Assembly (NCBI RefSeq): GCF_001742165.1
Contig: NZ_CP016442.1
Coordinates: 1,364,001-1,428,000, forward strand
Direction: 5' to 3'
Source: Burkholderia stabilis
GTDB lineage: Bacteria > Pseudomonadota > Gammaproteobacteria > Burkholderiales > Burkholderiaceae
DNA length: 64,000 nt
Part shown: piece after piece, positions 44,137 through 53,489 of the stretch
Numbering within the stretch: position 1 is the first letter of the stretch
How the letters are laid out: each line of letters begins with the position of its first letter
Notes under the pieces: model-generated
The model's database searches: none
Told to the model about the DNA's origin: nothing
What the model saw: the letters and a program-made list of their open reading frames with translations, nothing else
Program-made: the position numbers and the translations under genes

Positions 44137-45369
44137 TCAGACGCGCTTGAACACCAGCGTGCCGTTGGTACCGCCGAAGCCGAAGTTGTTCTTCACGGCA
44201 ACGTCGATCTTCATGTCACGCGCGGTGTTCGCGCAGTAGTCGAGATCGCACTCGGGGTCCTGGTTGAAGATGTTGATGGTCGGCGGCGACACGTTGTTGT
44301 GCAGCGCCAGCACCGTGAACACCGACTCGAGGCCGCCCGCGCCACCCAGCAGGTGGCCCGTCATCGACTTCGTCGAGTTCACGACGAGCTTGTACGCGTG
44401 CTCGCCGAAGGCCGCCTTCACCGCGTCGGACTCGTTCTTGTCGCCCAGCGGCGTCGATGTGCCGTGCGCGTTCAGGTACTGGACCTCGTCCGCGTTCACG
44501 CCGGCGTCGCGCAGCGCCGCGACCATGCAGCGGCGCGGGCCGTCCATGTTCGGCGCGGTCATGTGGTACGCGTCACCCGTCATGCCGAAGCCCGAGACTT
44601 CCGCGTAGATCTTCGCCCCACGCGCCTTGGCCGCCTCGTACTCTTCGAGCACCATCACGCCTGCGCCCTCGCCCAGCACGAAGCCGTCGCGGTCCTTGTC
44701 CCACGGACGGGACGCAGCAGCCGGATCGTCGTTGCGGGTCGACAGCGCGCGCGCTGCCGCGAAACCGCCGATACCGAGCGGCGACACCGTCGATTCGGCA
44801 CCGCCCGCGACCATCACGTCGGCGTCGCCGGCCTGAATCAGGCGCGCGGCGAGGCCGATGCTGTGCAGGCCGGTCGTGCAGGCCGTCACAGCCGCGAGGT
44901 TCGGGCCCTTCAGGCCGAACATGATGCTCAGGTGCCCCGAGATCATGTTGATGATCGAACCCGGCACGAAGAACGGCGAAATCCGGCGTGCGCCGCGATC
45001 GACGTAGGTCTGGTGCGTATCTTCGATCATCGGCAGGCCGCCGATGCCGGAACCGACCAGCACGCCGATGCGTTCCGCGTTGGCTTCGTTCACTTCCAGC
45101 CCGCTGTCCTTGATGGCCTGGACGCCGGCGGCGATGCCGTAATGGATGAACGTATCCATGTTCCGGGCTTCCTTCGCCGGGATGTACTCCTCGGCGACGA
45201 ACCCCTTCACCTCGCCCGCGAAATGCACGGCGAGGTTCGACGGATCGAACTTCGTGACGGTGGCGATGCCGGACTTGCCGGCGACGAGATTGGCCCAGCC
45301 GTCGGCAACACTATTGCCAACAGGCGAAATCAGCCCCAGGCCTGTAACGACAACACGACGGCGGCTCAC
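44137..45369 (-). CDS. fabF: 3-oxoacyl-ACP synthase II
   Basis: The 410-residue condensing enzyme elongates acyl-ACP with malonyl-ACP. The Cys-His-His triad is in [23 protein letters not shown] and [14 protein letters not shown] choose the GTG at 45369 because GAGG lies upstream and the family start [14 protein letters not shown] follows. A terminator-like hairpin lies between acpP and fabF, which may set their ratio. Confidence 0.97.
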   Translation of the reverse strand: MSRRRVVVTGLGLISPVGNSVADGWANLVAGKSGIATVTKFDPSNLAVHFAGEVKGFVAEEYIPAKEARNMDTFIHYGIAAGVQAIKDSGLEVNEANAERIGVLVGSGIGGLPMIEDTHQTYVDRGARRISPFFVPGSIINMISGHLSIMFGLKGPNLAAVTACTTGLHSIGLAARLIQAGDADVMVAGGAESTVSPLGIGGFAAARALSTRNDDPAAASRPWDKDRDGFVLGEGAGVMVLEEYEAAKARGAKIYAEVSGFGMTGDAYHMTAPNMDGPRRCMVAALRDAGVNADEVQYLNAHGTSTPLGDKNESDAVKAAFGEHAYKLVVNSTKSMTGHLLGGAGGLESVFTVLALHNNVSPPTINIFNQDPECDLDYCANTARDMKIDVAVKNNFGFGGTNGTLVFKRV

Positions 45370-45396
45370 GGTAACCTCTTTTCCATTATTGGATGA

Positions 45397-45449
45397 CAAA
45401 AACAAAAGCCACAGTGGCCACAGGAACCAGCCCTGCAAGCCCTGTGGCT
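45397..45449 (-). terminator. Hairpin with U tract between acpP and fabF (partial terminator)
   Basis: On the minus strand AGCCACAG pairs with CTGTGGCT across an inner region that also pairs (CCACAGG/CCTGTGG), followed by TTTTGTTTTTG. It lies inside the fab operon and would reduce rather than abolish read-through into fabF. Confidence 0.6.
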
Positions 45450-45533
45450 GTTAGTCCGTCCGGCGCGAGGCCGGCAGGATGACGCGTCAATCGCGAAGAT
45501 CGCGGCGACGTGGCGAACAAGCGCGAAAGGCGC

Positions 45534-45773
45534 TTACGCCTTGACGTTTGCGCGAGCGTAGTCGATCGCTTGCTGAACGGTCGTGATCTTCTCTGCTTCT
45601 TCGTCCGGGATTTCCATGCCGAACTCGTCTTCCAGAGCCATCACCAGTTCGACGGTGTCGAGCGAGTCGGCGCCCAGGTCGTTCACGAACGAAGCTTCGT
45701 TCTTGATCTCGGCTTCTGCAACGCCCAGTTGTTCAGCGACGATCTTCTTGACACGTTGTTCGATGTTGTCCAT
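45534..45773 (-). CDS. acpP: Acyl carrier protein
   Basis: The 79-residue acidic helical protein carries growing fatty acyl chains on phosphopantetheine at S37 in the motif [16 protein letters not shown]. It is modified by AcpS, encoded at 32.1 kb. It lies between fabG and fabF as in most proteobacteria. Confidence 0.98.
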
Positions 45774-45917
45774 TACCCCTCCGAGGGAAAGTTCAGATTT
45801 ACAAGTGCGCGCATTTTATCAGGTTTGCTGACGCCAAAACGCGCGTTGGCTTGATGGTCGATCAAGCGCCGATCCGCCTGAAAATCGGGATACGGCGCGG
45901 ATGGTAAACGAAAATCG

Positions 45918-46667
45918 TTACGACATGTACATGCCGCCGTTCACGTGCAGCGTCGTGCCGGTGATGTAACCGGCTTGCGGCGATGCGAGGAACGCGACGG
46001 CATGAGCGATGTCTTCCGGGCTGCCGAGGCGGCCGAGCGGAATCTGGGTCTTGAGCGCGGCCTGCTGTTCTTCCGGCAGCGTCTTCGTCATGTCGGTGTC
46101 GATGAAGCCCGGCGCGACGCAGTTCACGGTGATGCCGCGGCTGCCGATCTCGCGCGCGAGCGCACGGGTCATGCCCGCCACGCCGGCCTTCGCGGCCGCG
46201 TAGTTGACCTGGCCCGGATTGCCGGCCGAGCCGACCACCGACGTGATGTTGATGATGCGGCCGCCGCGCGCCTTCATCATCGGGCGCAGCACCGCGCGCG
46301 ACAGGCGGAATACCGACTTCAGGTTGGTGTCGATCACCGCGTCCCAGTCCTCGTCCTTCATCCGCATCGCGAGCTGGTCCTGCGTGATGCCCGCGTTGTT
46401 GACGAGCACGTTCAGCGCGCCGAATTCCTTCACGGTCGCATCGATCAGCGCCTCGGCAGCCGCCGCGTCGTTGACGTTCAGCACCGCGCCGCGGCCCGTG
46501 ACGCCCGCTTCAGCGAACGCCGCGGTGATCGCGGCGGCGCCGGATTCGCTCGTCGCCGTGCCGATCACCGTCGCGCCCAGGCGCGCGAGTTCGAGCGCGA
46601 TCGAACGGCCGATGCCGCGCGACGCGCCGGTCACGATCGCAACCTGTTTATCGAGAGTCTTTTCCAT
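45918..46667 (-). CDS. fabG: 3-oxoacyl-ACP reductase
   Basis: The 249-residue short-chain dehydrogenase reduces 3-oxoacyl-ACP with NADPH. It has the nucleotide-binding TGASRGIG, the NNAG motif, the catalytic serine in ITSVVGSAGN and the YxxxK pair in NYAAAKAGV. It follows fabD by 36 bp. A short dyad (GCTTGAT-GGTCG-ATCAAGC, 45849-45867) lies between it and acpP. Confidence 0.98.
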   Translation of the reverse strand: MEKTLDKQVAIVTGASRGIGRSIALELARLGATVIGTATSESGAAAITAAFAEAGVTGRGAVLNVNDAAAAEALIDATVKEFGALNVLVNNAGITQDQLAMRMKDEDWDAVIDTNLKSVFRLSRAVLRPMMKARGGRIINITSVVGSAGNPGQVNYAAAKAGVAGMTRALAREIGSRGITVNCVAPGFIDTDMTKTLPEEQQAALKTQIPLGRLGSPEDIAHAVAFLASPQAGYITGTTLHVNGGMYMS

Positions 46668-46703
46668 GAATCGAATATCCGTTTCTTGAGAAAAGGCGCC
46701 GCG

Positions 46704-47636
46704 TCAGGCGGTCACCAGCTTGAGCGCTTCGTCGAGCGAAGCCGGGTCGAACACCGACGCACCCGTCAGGTTGCCGTCGATGCGCTTCGTCAGGCCCGCG
46801 AGCACCTTGCCCGGACCACATTCGATCACGTGCGTGACGCCCGTGTCGGCAATGTGCTGCACGCATTCGACCCAGCGCACCGGGCCTGCGGCCTGGCGCA
46901 CCAGCGCGTCCTTGATCGCGGCCGGATCGCTGACCACGGCGACGTCGATGTTGTTGACGACCGGAATCTGCGGCGCCTTCACGTCGACGTTCGCGAGATA
47001 GTCGCGCAACTGGTCCGACGCCGGCTTGAGCAGCGACGAATGGAACGGCGCCGATACGGGCAGCGGCAGCGCGCGCTTCGCGCCCTTCGCCTTCGCGATC
47101 TCGCATGCCTTTTCGACCGCGGCCTTGTTGCCTGCGATCACGACCTGCGCAGGCGCATTGAAGTTCACGGCCTCGACGACACCCGCTTCCGCGGCTTCGG
47201 CGCACACCGCGCGCACCGTGTCGTCGTCGAGGCCCAGGATCGCGGCCATGCCGCCCTGGCCGACCGGCACGGCCGTTTGCATTGCCTGCGCGCGGAAGCG
47301 CACGAGCGGCACCGCGTCCTTGAACGCGAGCGCGCCCGCCGCGACGAGCGCCGTGTATTCACCGAGGCTGTGGCCGGCAACGATCGACGGCGCCGGGCCG
47401 CCTGCCTGCTGCCACGCGCGGTAGCACGCGTACGCGGCAGTCAGCATCACGGGCTGCGTGTTGGTGGTGAGATTCAGCTCTTCGGCCGGGCCTTCGGCGA
47501 TCAGCTTGCCGAGGTCCTGATTGAGTGCATCGGATGCTTCCTGGAGCGTCTCGCGCACGACGGCGAGATCGGCGAATGCGTTGAGCATGCCGACCGCCTG
47601 CGAGCCCTGCCCTGGAAATACGAATGCAAATTTCAT
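46704..47636 (-). CDS. fabD: Malonyl-CoA:ACP transacylase
   Basis: The 310-residue enzyme loads malonyl groups on ACP. The nucleophile serine sits in VAGHSLGEYTALVAAG, with the oxyanion motif FPGQGSQAVGM at the N terminus and the catalytic histidine region in SAPFHSSLLKPA. The ATG at 47636 gives the family start MKFAFVFPGQGSQ. Confidence 0.98.
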   Translation of the reverse strand: MKFAFVFPGQGSQAVGMLNAFADLAVVRETLQEASDALNQDLGKLIAEGPAEELNLTTNTQPVMLTAAYACYRAWQQAGGPAPSIVAGHSLGEYTALVAAGALAFKDAVPLVRFRAQAMQTAVPVGQGGMAAILGLDDDTVRAVCAEAAEAGVVEAVNFNAPAQVVIAGNKAAVEKACEIAKAKGAKRALPLPVSAPFHSSLLKPASDQLRDYLANVDVKAPQIPVVNNIDVAVVSDPAAIKDALVRQAAGPVRWVECVQHIADTGVTHVIECGPGKVLAGLTKRIDGNLTGASVFDPASLDEALKLVTA

Positions 47637-47720
47637 ATCGTCCCCAATTGAATCGATTCGGACGGCGCGCACGAACGGCGCGCCGGATGGGATCCGCGCG
47701 CAGCAGTCGCGCGCCGCGGA

Positions 47721-48710
47721 TCAGAAGCGGAAGACCGACGCGCCCCAGGTGAAGCCGCCGCCGACGCCTTCGATCAGCACGTGCTGGCCGCGCTTGATGC
47801 GACCGTCGCGCACGGCGGTGTCGAACGCCAGCGGGATCGACGCGGCCGACGTGTTGCCGTGCTGGTCGACCGTCACGACCATGCGCTCTTGCGGCAGGCC
47901 GAGCTTGCGGCAGGTGCTGGTCATGATGCGGATGTTGGCCTGGTGCGGAATCAGCCAGTCGATCTGTTCGGGCGCGAGATTCGCCTTCGCGAGCGCCTCG
48001 ATCGCCACCTTCTCGAGCACGTTGACCGCGAGCTTGAACACGGCCTGCCCGTCCATGTAGAGGAAGGCGCTGCCTTCGATCACGCCGCGATTGACGTTAC
48101 CCGGCGTGCAGAGGATATGCGAGTAGCTGCCGTCGGCATGCAGCGCGCTGCCGAGCACGCCCGGCTCTTCCGATGCGGACAAGATCACCGCGCCCGCGCC
48201 GTCGCCGAACAGCACGCAGGTCGTGCGGTCCTTGAAGTCGAGAATGCGCGAGAACGTCTCTGCGCCGACCACGAGCGCCGTGCGGTGCTGACCGCTGCGG
48301 ATGAAGCTGTCGGCCGTCGCCATCGCGTATGCGAAACCCGAACACACAGCCTGCACGTCGAATGCCGCGCCGCCGTTCTTGATGCCGAGCTTGTTCTGCA
48401 ACAGGCACGCGGTGCTCGGGAACACGAAATCGGGGGTCGAAGTCGCAACGATGATCAGGTCGATCGACTGCGGATCGATGCCGGCTGCTTCGATCGCTCG
48501 ACGCGACGCCTCGAGCGCGAGGTCGCTCGTCGTGACGTCGGGTGCGGCGAAATGGCGCGCATGGATACCCGTACGCGCCACGATCCATTCATCGCTCGTC
48601 TCGATGCCTTCCTTCGCGAGACGATCGGTCAGCTGCTGGTTCGTGACGCGGTCGGGCGGCAGGTAGCTGCCCGTGCCGAGCACGCGGGAATAGAGAGTCG
48701 ATTGGGCCAT
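47721..48710 (-). CDS. fabH: 3-oxoacyl-ACP synthase III
   Basis: The 329-residue enzyme starts fatty-acid synthesis by condensing acetyl-CoA with malonyl-ACP. The active cysteine is C123 in [10 protein letters not shown], with His in [10 protein letters not shown] and Asn in the [14 protein letters not shown] segment. Its start codon abuts the plsX stop without a gap (TAAATG), so translation is probably coupled. Confidence 0.98.
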   Translation of the reverse strand: MAQSTLYSRVLGTGSYLPPDRVTNQQLTDRLAKEGIETSDEWIVARTGIHARHFAAPDVTTSDLALEASRRAIEAAGIDPQSIDLIIVATSTPDFVFPSTACLLQNKLGIKNGGAAFDVQAVCSGFAYAMATADSFIRSGQHRTALVVGAETFSRILDFKDRTTCVLFGDGAGAVILSASEEPGVLGSALHADGSYSHILCTPGNVNRGVIEGSAFLYMDGQAVFKLAVNVLEKVAIEALAKANLAPEQIDWLIPHQANIRIMTSTCRKLGLPQERMVVTVDQHGNTSAASIPLAFDTAVRDGRIKRGQHVLIEGVGGGFTWGASVFRF

Positions 48711-49817
48711 TTATGCTTTAGAGGATTGCGCAGCGGAAGGTTCGGCGTGATGGCCTGCGACCGGGCTTGCATGGCCCGCGCCACCCGCGTCGTGTTCGCC
48801 GTCGCCGAGCGACACCGAGTTATCCGCCATCGCGCGCGAGAGGCGCTCAAGCACGCCGTTTTTGACGGCATCATACCCGCGTTTGATCGCCCAATCAAAC
48901 GCGTAGGCGTCGGCCGAACCGTGGCTCTTGATCACGAGGCTCTTCAGCCCCAGCAGCGCCGCGCCGTTGTACTGGCGGTGGTCGACGCGCTTCTTGAAAC
49001 GCATCAGGACAGGCAGCGCGAGCAGCGCCATCAGCTTGGACATCAGCGAACGGCCGAACTCCTCGCGGATGATGTCGGACAGCATCTGTGCAAGCCCCTC
49101 GGACGTCTTCAGCGCGACATTGCCGACGAAGCCGTCGCACACGATCACGTCGACGGTGCCCTTATAGATGTCGTTGCCTTCCACGTTGCCGCGGAAATTC
49201 AGCGTGCTGGCGCGCAGCAACTCGCCTGCGCGCTTGATCGTCTCGTTGCCCTTGATGACCTCTTCGCCGATGTTCAGCAGGCCGATGGTCGGTCGCTCCT
49301 TGCCCTCGAGCGCGGCCACGAGCGCATGCCCCATCTCCGCGAACTGCAGCAGGTGCTGCGGCTCGCAGTCGACGTTCGCGCCGAGGTCCAGCATCATCGT
49401 GTAGCCGGTCGGGTTCGGCAGCGCGAACGCGATCGCGGGCCGCTCGATGCCGGGCAGCGTCTTGAGTACGTAACGGGAAACGGCCATCAGCGCGCCGGTA
49501 TTGCCGGCGGAGATGCAGGCCTGCGCCGCGCCTTCCTTGACGTGGTTGAGCGCGACGCGCATCGAAGAATCCTTCTTCTTGCGCAGCGCCACTTCGACAG
49601 GGTCGTCCATCGCCACGACTTCGGTGGCGGGCACGATGGTCAGCGCGGGATCGTCGAGGGCTTTCAGCTTCTTCAGCTGAGCGCGGATCGCGCTTTCGAT
49701 GCCGACGAGCATCAGGTGCGCATCAGGATGCGCGCGGACGAACTTGACTGCCGCGGGAACGGTCACGGACGGGCCGTGGTCGCCTCCCATGCAATCGATA
49801 GTGAGCTTTACGGTCAT
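48711..49817 (-). CDS. plsX: Phosphate acyltransferase PlsX
   Basis: The 368-residue enzyme makes acyl phosphate from acyl-ACP for phospholipid synthesis. It starts [19 protein letters not shown] and has [16 protein letters not shown] and [20 protein letters not shown]. The C terminus is extended by about 30 Gly/His/Ala-rich residues. It lies between rpmF, from which a terminator-like hairpin separates it, and fabH. Confidence 0.96.
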   Translation of the reverse strand: MTVKLTIDCMGGDHGPSVTVPAAVKFVRAHPDAHLMLVGIESAIRAQLKKLKALDDPALTIVPATEVVAMDDPVEVALRKKKDSSMRVALNHVKEGAAQACISAGNTGALMAVSRYVLKTLPGIERPAIAFALPNPTGYTMMLDLGANVDCEPQHLLQFAEMGHALVAALEGKERPTIGLLNIGEEVIKGNETIKRAGELLRASTLNFRGNVEGNDIYKGTVDVIVCDGFVGNVALKTSEGLAQMLSDIIREEFGRSLMSKLMALLALPVLMRFKKRVDHRQYNGAALLGLKSLVIKSHGSADAYAFDWAIKRGYDAVKNGVLERLSRAMADNSVSLGDGEHDAGGAGHASPVAGHHAEPSAAQSSKA

Positions 49818-49840
49818 GGAATGCGACGAATTTCAGGCAC

Positions 49841-49870
49841 AAAAAAGCGGCAGTAGAATGCCGCCTTTTT
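49841..49870 (-). terminator. Terminator or attenuator between rpmF and plsX
   Basis: On the minus strand AAAAAGGCGGCA, a six-base loop, then TGCCGCTTTTTTG. It follows the ribosomal gene rpmF and precedes plsX, so it likely lowers transcription of the fab genes relative to L32. Confidence 0.85.
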
Positions 49871-49946
49871 GTTGCGCCAGGAAAGTGTCAAGCGAACCAG
49901 TTGTCACGCGAACGGCGAACGTAGCGCGCAACGCGTGACTTGACGC

Positions 49947-50126
49947 TTAGTCGTTCTTCGTCTTGACGACTTTCTTGCCGCGATAGTAGCCGTTCGGGCT
50001 GACGTGGTGACGCAGATGCACTTCACCCGTGCTCGGCTCGACTGCCAGCGGCGATGCCGTCAGGAAATCGTGCGAACGATGCATGCCGCGCTTCGACGGC
50101 GACTTCTTGTTTTGCTGGACTGCCAT
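49947..50126 (-). CDS. rpmF: 50S ribosomal protein L32
   Basis: The 59-residue protein reads [20 protein letters not shown] at the start and ends [12 protein letters not shown]; the middle has [18 protein letters not shown]. It is the L32 protein of the large subunit, without the zinc-cysteine set. It lies between yceD and plsX, a widely conserved order. TTAGGAGTT upstream of the ATG is a strong ribosome site. Confidence 0.97.
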   Translation of the reverse strand: MAVQQNKKSPSKRGMHRSHDFLTASPLAVEPSTGEVHLRHHVSPNGYYRGKKVVKTKND

Positions 50127-50223
50127 GACTAACTCCTAAATAATTTTCCGGATTCTAACACAGCCCGATCCGGCGCTTAACTACCCTGGCCCAAAGCCCT
50201 ACGCCTTCCCGCGCCACAACTGC

Positions 50224-50859
50224 TTAGTGTTTCTTGGTGCCGTCCCCGTCCTTCTTCAGCGCTTCCAGCGCTGCGAACGGATTCGGCCGTTTGCCTTCGT
50301 CCCCGGCTTCGTCGGACGCTTCGTCCGTCTCTTCCTCGGGACCGCTCGCACCCGACACGAGGCTTTCGTGAACTGCCGGGCAAACCTCGTGCTTGGGCAC
50401 GAGCGGCAACGAAAGCAGCAATTCCTCTTCGATCAAGTCGACGAGATCGAACTGGCGTGAGCCCACGATCACATCGGCTTCATCGTCGTCGAGCGGAAAT
50501 TCTTCAGCTTCTTCTTCGGTCGCGACGACCCGGTAAACCATGTCGACGTCAAACGACTGATCATACGGGGTCATGCAGCGCTGACACGTGAGCCACGCCT
50601 GGCCATGCACCGCGAGACGCAGGTACGGCTGCTGCCCATCGGCGCCGTCGTCCTGCAACTCCTTCTGGGTGAACCCTTCTGCCTGCCACGTGAAGACGGT
50701 GTCGCGATCCGGCGCATCCGCCGGCACTTCGTTCAACATCCGCGGCAGCTGCGAGAGGCGCACCGCACCCGCTGCCTGCCGCCCGCTGCGGGCGAATTCG
50801 AACAGGTCGACTGCGTGCGGATCAAACGACGCCGCCGGTTTGCCAGAAGAAGTGTTCAT
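50224..50859 (-). CDS. yceD: YceD/DUF177-family protein (23S rRNA accumulation protein)
   Basis: The 211-residue protein matches the DUF177 family: a CxxC in WLTCQRCMTPYDQ, a strongly acidic middle (ATEEEAEEFPLDDDEADVI), DLVDLIEEELLLSLPLVPKH and a C-terminal VCPAVHE cysteine. In E. coli and plants the family is linked to 23S rRNA accumulation. It is the first gene of the rpmF-plsX-fab series, with a good promoter 140 bp upstream and a structured leader. Confidence 0.92.
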   Translation of the reverse strand: MNTSSGKPAASFDPHAVDLFEFARSGRQAAGAVRLSQLPRMLNEVPADAPDRDTVFTWQAEGFTQKELQDDGADGQQPYLRLAVHGQAWLTCQRCMTPYDQSFDVDMVYRVVATEEEAEEFPLDDDEADVIVGSRQFDLVDLIEEELLLSLPLVPKHEVCPAVHESLVSGASGPEEETDEASDEAGDEGKRPNPFAALEALKKDGDGTKKH

Positions 50860-50907
50860 GTGCGCTCCTGCCTACAGGCTGACTTGCGGATCCGGCTTGG
50901 TGCCGCC

Positions 50908-50929
50908 AACGTACGCGCTCACGTACGTT
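50908..50929 (-). other. Leader hairpin 2 of the yceD-rpmF-fab transcript
   Basis: AACGTACG, six bases, CGTACGTT: perfect 8-bp arms, about 50 nt before the yceD start codon. Confidence 0.6.
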
Positions 50930-50952
50930 CAGGTACTTTATTCCGAAGACCC

Positions 50953-50981
50953 GACAGGCGCCACTACAACAGAAGCCTGTC
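50953..50981 (-). other. Leader hairpin 1 of the yceD-rpmF-fab transcript
   Basis: GACAGGC and GCCTGTC arms around a 15-base loop, starting about 10 nt after the predicted transcription start. Confidence 0.55.
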
Positions 50982-50996
50982 GACGAAAAGCGGGAA

Positions 50997-51025
50997 AGCA
51001 TACCTGTTTTACCTTTTACGGTCAA
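50997..51025 (-). promoter_or_regulatory. Promoter of the yceD-rpmF-plsX-fab operon
   Basis: On the minus strand TTGACC (51025-51020), 17-bp spacer, TATGCT (51002-50997). Transcription would begin near 50990 and give a leader of about 130 nt containing two hairpins. Confidence 0.75.
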
Positions 51026-51078
51026 TCACTTAAGCTTGCGTCCGCACAACACTCGACGACTCACCGCCCCAACCGACC

Positions 51079-51711
51079 ATGCCGGATACCGTTTGCCGCC
51101 CGCCGCGGCTGATTCTTGCCTCCAGTTCCCGCTACCGCCGTGCGCTCCTCGAGCGCCTCGGCATCCCCTTCGACGTCGTGTCTCCGGACCTCGACGAAAC
51201 ACCGCTCGACGGCGAAACGCCGGCTGCGACCGCACTGCGTCTCGCCGGCGCGAAAGCGCGCGCCGTCGCGGCATCGATCGACGCGCCGGACGGCGTGCTC
51301 GTGATCGGGTCGGACCAGGTCGCGACCTTCGACGGGCTTCAGATCGGCAAGCCCGGCACGCATGAGCGTGCGCTCGCGCAACTCGTGTCGATGCAGGGCC
51401 GCGAAGTCGAATTCCACAGCGCGCTGTGCCTGTACGACAGCCGCACGGGCGAAGCGCAGATCGAGGACGTCGTCACGCACGTGCGCTTCCGCTCGCTGCC
51501 CGAAACCGAACTCGATGCATACCTGCGCGCGGAAACGCCGTACGACGTCGCCGGCAGTGCAAAGTCCGAAGGGCTCGGCATCGCGCTGCTCGATGCGATC
51601 GACTCGGACGACCCGACCGCGCTCGTCGGCCTGCCGCTGATCGCACTCACGCGGATGCTGCGCGCCGCGGAATACCCCCTGTTTGCAACCACCCGTGGAG
51701 ACCGCGCATGA
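51079..51711 (+). CDS. Maf-family nucleotide pyrophosphatase (YceF-like, 7-methyl-GTP type)
   Basis: The 210-residue protein has the Maf signature LILASSSRYRRALLERLG, the catalytic GSDQVATFDG and the YceF-type SAKSEGLGIALLDAI instead of the YhdE-type glycine-tyrosine motif. YceF-type enzymes hydrolyse modified nucleotides such as 7-methyl-GTP. It is divergent from yceD, as in many proteobacteria, and its stop overlaps the next start as ATGA. Confidence 0.93.
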   Translation: MPDTVCRPPRLILASSSRYRRALLERLGIPFDVVSPDLDETPLDGETPAATALRLAGAKARAVAASIDAPDGVLVIGSDQVATFDGLQIGKPGTHERALAQLVSMQGREVEFHSALCLYDSRTGEAQIEDVVTHVRFRSLPETELDAYLRAETPYDVAGSAKSEGLGIALLDAIDSDDPTALVGLPLIALTRMLRAAEYPLFATTRGDRA

Positions 51712-52430
51712 CCGCCGGCACGCTTTATCTCGTCCCGAACACGCTCGGCGAAGGCGACGAATCGATGCTCGCCGCCGTGCTGCCCGCCGCCGTGCAGGCA
51801 CGCGCCGGCACGCTCGGCTATTACATCGGCGAGAACGCGAAAACGACGCGCGCCTTTCTGAAGAAGATCGGCACGACGCGCCCGATCCAGGAAATCGAGA
51901 TCCGCGAGTTGAACGTCAATACGCCGGCCGGTGAAATCAACCGGCTGCTCGCGCCCGTGCTGGCCGGCGCGGACGCCGGCCTCGTGTCGGAGGCCGGCTG
52001 CCCGGCCGTTGCCGATCCCGGCGCGTTGCTGGTACACCGCGCGCACGAGCGCGGCGTGAAGGTCGTGCCGCTCGTCGGGCCGAGCTCGATCCTGCTCGCG
52101 CTGATGGCGTCGGGCCTGAACGGCCAGAGCTTCGCGTTCAACGGTTACCTGCCGGTCGATGCGGCCGCGCGCGCAAAACGCCTGCGCGAACTCGAGCAAC
52201 TCTCGCGCAAAGCACGCCAGACACAGATCTTCATCGAAACGCCGTACCGGAATCAAGCGATGCTCGACACGCTCGTCGCAACCTGCGCGCCGTCGACGCA
52301 GATCTGCGTCGCGGCCGACCTGACCCTCACAACCGAGACGATCGCCAGCCGCACGGCCGCAGACTGGAAAAAGGCGCCTGCGCCCAATCTGCAAAAGCGC
52401 CCTGCGATCTTCCTGCTGCTCGCGAACTGA
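51708..52430 (+). CDS. SAM-dependent methyltransferase, tetrapyrrole-methylase (RsmI-related) fold
   Basis: The 240-residue protein has TLYLVPNTLGEGDES, the donor-site VSEAGCPAVADPGALLV, VVPLVGPSSILLALMASGL and FIETPYRNQAML, which place it near RsmI, the 16S rRNA C1402 ribose methylase. It is shorter than RsmI (about 285) and lacks the N-terminal GTP-like loop order of that protein, so it is an RsmI-like paralogue of unknown target. It is translationally coupled to the Maf gene. Confidence 0.88.
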   Translation: MTAGTLYLVPNTLGEGDESMLAAVLPAAVQARAGTLGYYIGENAKTTRAFLKKIGTTRPIQEIEIRELNVNTPAGEINRLLAPVLAGADAGLVSEAGCPAVADPGALLVHRAHERGVKVVPLVGPSSILLALMASGLNGQSFAFNGYLPVDAAARAKRLRELEQLSRKARQTQIFIETPYRNQAMLDTLVATCAPSTQICVAADLTLTTETIASRTAADWKKAPAPNLQKRPAIFLLLAN

Positions 52431-52446
52431 AGCTGCGGCCGGCTGC

Positions 52447-52468
52447 TTGCAAGCCGTCGCGGCTTGCA
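52447..52468. other. Stem-loop between convergent genes
   Basis: TGCAAGCC, GTCGC loop, GGCTTGCA between the methyltransferase and the convergent S49 peptidase. It lacks a U tract and so is only a possible terminator. Confidence 0.4.
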
Positions 52469-52484
52469 GGTCGCCTGGCGCCGG

Positions 52485-53477
52485 TCAGCGCAGGCTGACC
52501 GACGCGCCGCCTGCCGTCAACGCCTTCATCGCAGCACCGCCGACGGCCGCGCCGAACTTGCGCGCGACACGATTCGTCAGGCTTTCCTTCACCGTATAGT
52601 CGACGAGATCGGGGGCCTTCAGCACGTCGCGCGCAACCGTGTCGGTCGTACCGAAGCCGTCGGCAAGACCAAGCTCGACGCTCTTCTCGCCGGTCCAGAA
52701 CAGGCCCGAGAACATGTCGGGCGTCTCGTGCAGCCGCTTGCCGCGGCCATCCTTCACGGCCTTGATGAATTGCGCGTGCACCTGGTCGAGCAATGCCTGA
52801 GCGTGTTCGTCCATCTTCGGCGTCTCCGGCGAGAACGGGTCGTAGAAGCCCTTGTTTTCGCCCGACGTATGCAGGCGGCGCTCGACACCGAGCTTGCCCA
52901 TCAGGCCGGTGAAGCCGAAACCGTCCATCAGCACGCCGATCGACCCGACGATGCTCGCCTTGTCGACGAAAATCTTGTCGGCCGCCGCCGCGATGTAATA
53001 ACCGCCCGATGCGCACATGTCGGTCACGACGACGTACAGCGGCTTGTCCGGGTGCTTCGCGCGCAACCGCCGGATCTCGTCGTAGACCATGCCGGCCTGG
53101 ACGGGGCTGCCGCCCGGGCTGTTGATCCGCAGCACGACGCCGACCGTGCCGTCGTCGTCGAACGCGGCGTCGAGCGCCGTGTTGATGTCGTCGGCGTTCG
53201 CATTGACGCCGGCCGCGATCTCGCCGTCGATCGTCACGAGCGCCGTATGCCGCCCGCTCGACGAGAACTTCGAATCGCTCGAAAAATCGATCAGCGCGAA
53301 CGCGAACAGGACGAACACGCCGAGAAACGCAAAGCGGAAGAAGATCTTCCAGCGCCGCGCCGCGCGCTGTTCCTTCACGGCCGCGAGCGCGATCCGCTCG
53401 AGCGCCGCGCGCTCCCAGTTCGGTTCACGGCTGTCGGGACGGGGGGAGGAATCAGGAGAATTCGGTTGGTCGGCCAT
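52485..53477 (-). CDS. sppA: S49-family signal peptide peptidase (SppA/SohB type)
   Basis: The 330-residue protein has one N-terminal membrane helix (about 46-64) and a ClpP-fold S49 domain. The Ser/Lys dyad is S157 in DMCASGGYYIAAAADKIF and K209 in TSGENKGFYDPFSPE; NSPGGSPVQAG forms the oxyanion loop. It degrades leftover signal peptides and membrane fragments at the inner membrane. It is last in a minus-strand series rluC-gph-Rieske-sppA with 12 bp to its upstream neighbour. Confidence 0.93.
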   Translation of the reverse strand: MADQPNSPDSSPRPDSREPNWERAALERIALAAVKEQRAARRWKIFFRFAFLGVFVLFAFALIDFSSDSKFSSSGRHTALVTIDGEIAAGVNANADDINTALDAAFDDDGTVGVVLRINSPGGSPVQAGMVYDEIRRLRAKHPDKPLYVVVTDMCASGGYYIAAAADKIFVDKASIVGSIGVLMDGFGFTGLMGKLGVERRLHTSGENKGFYDPFSPETPKMDEHAQALLDQVHAQFIKAVKDGRGKRLHETPDMFSGLFWTGEKSVELGLADGFGTTDTVARDVLKAPDLVDYTVKESLTNRVARKFGAAVGGAAMKALTAGGASVSLR

Positions 53478-53489
53478 GCAGTGTTGTCG

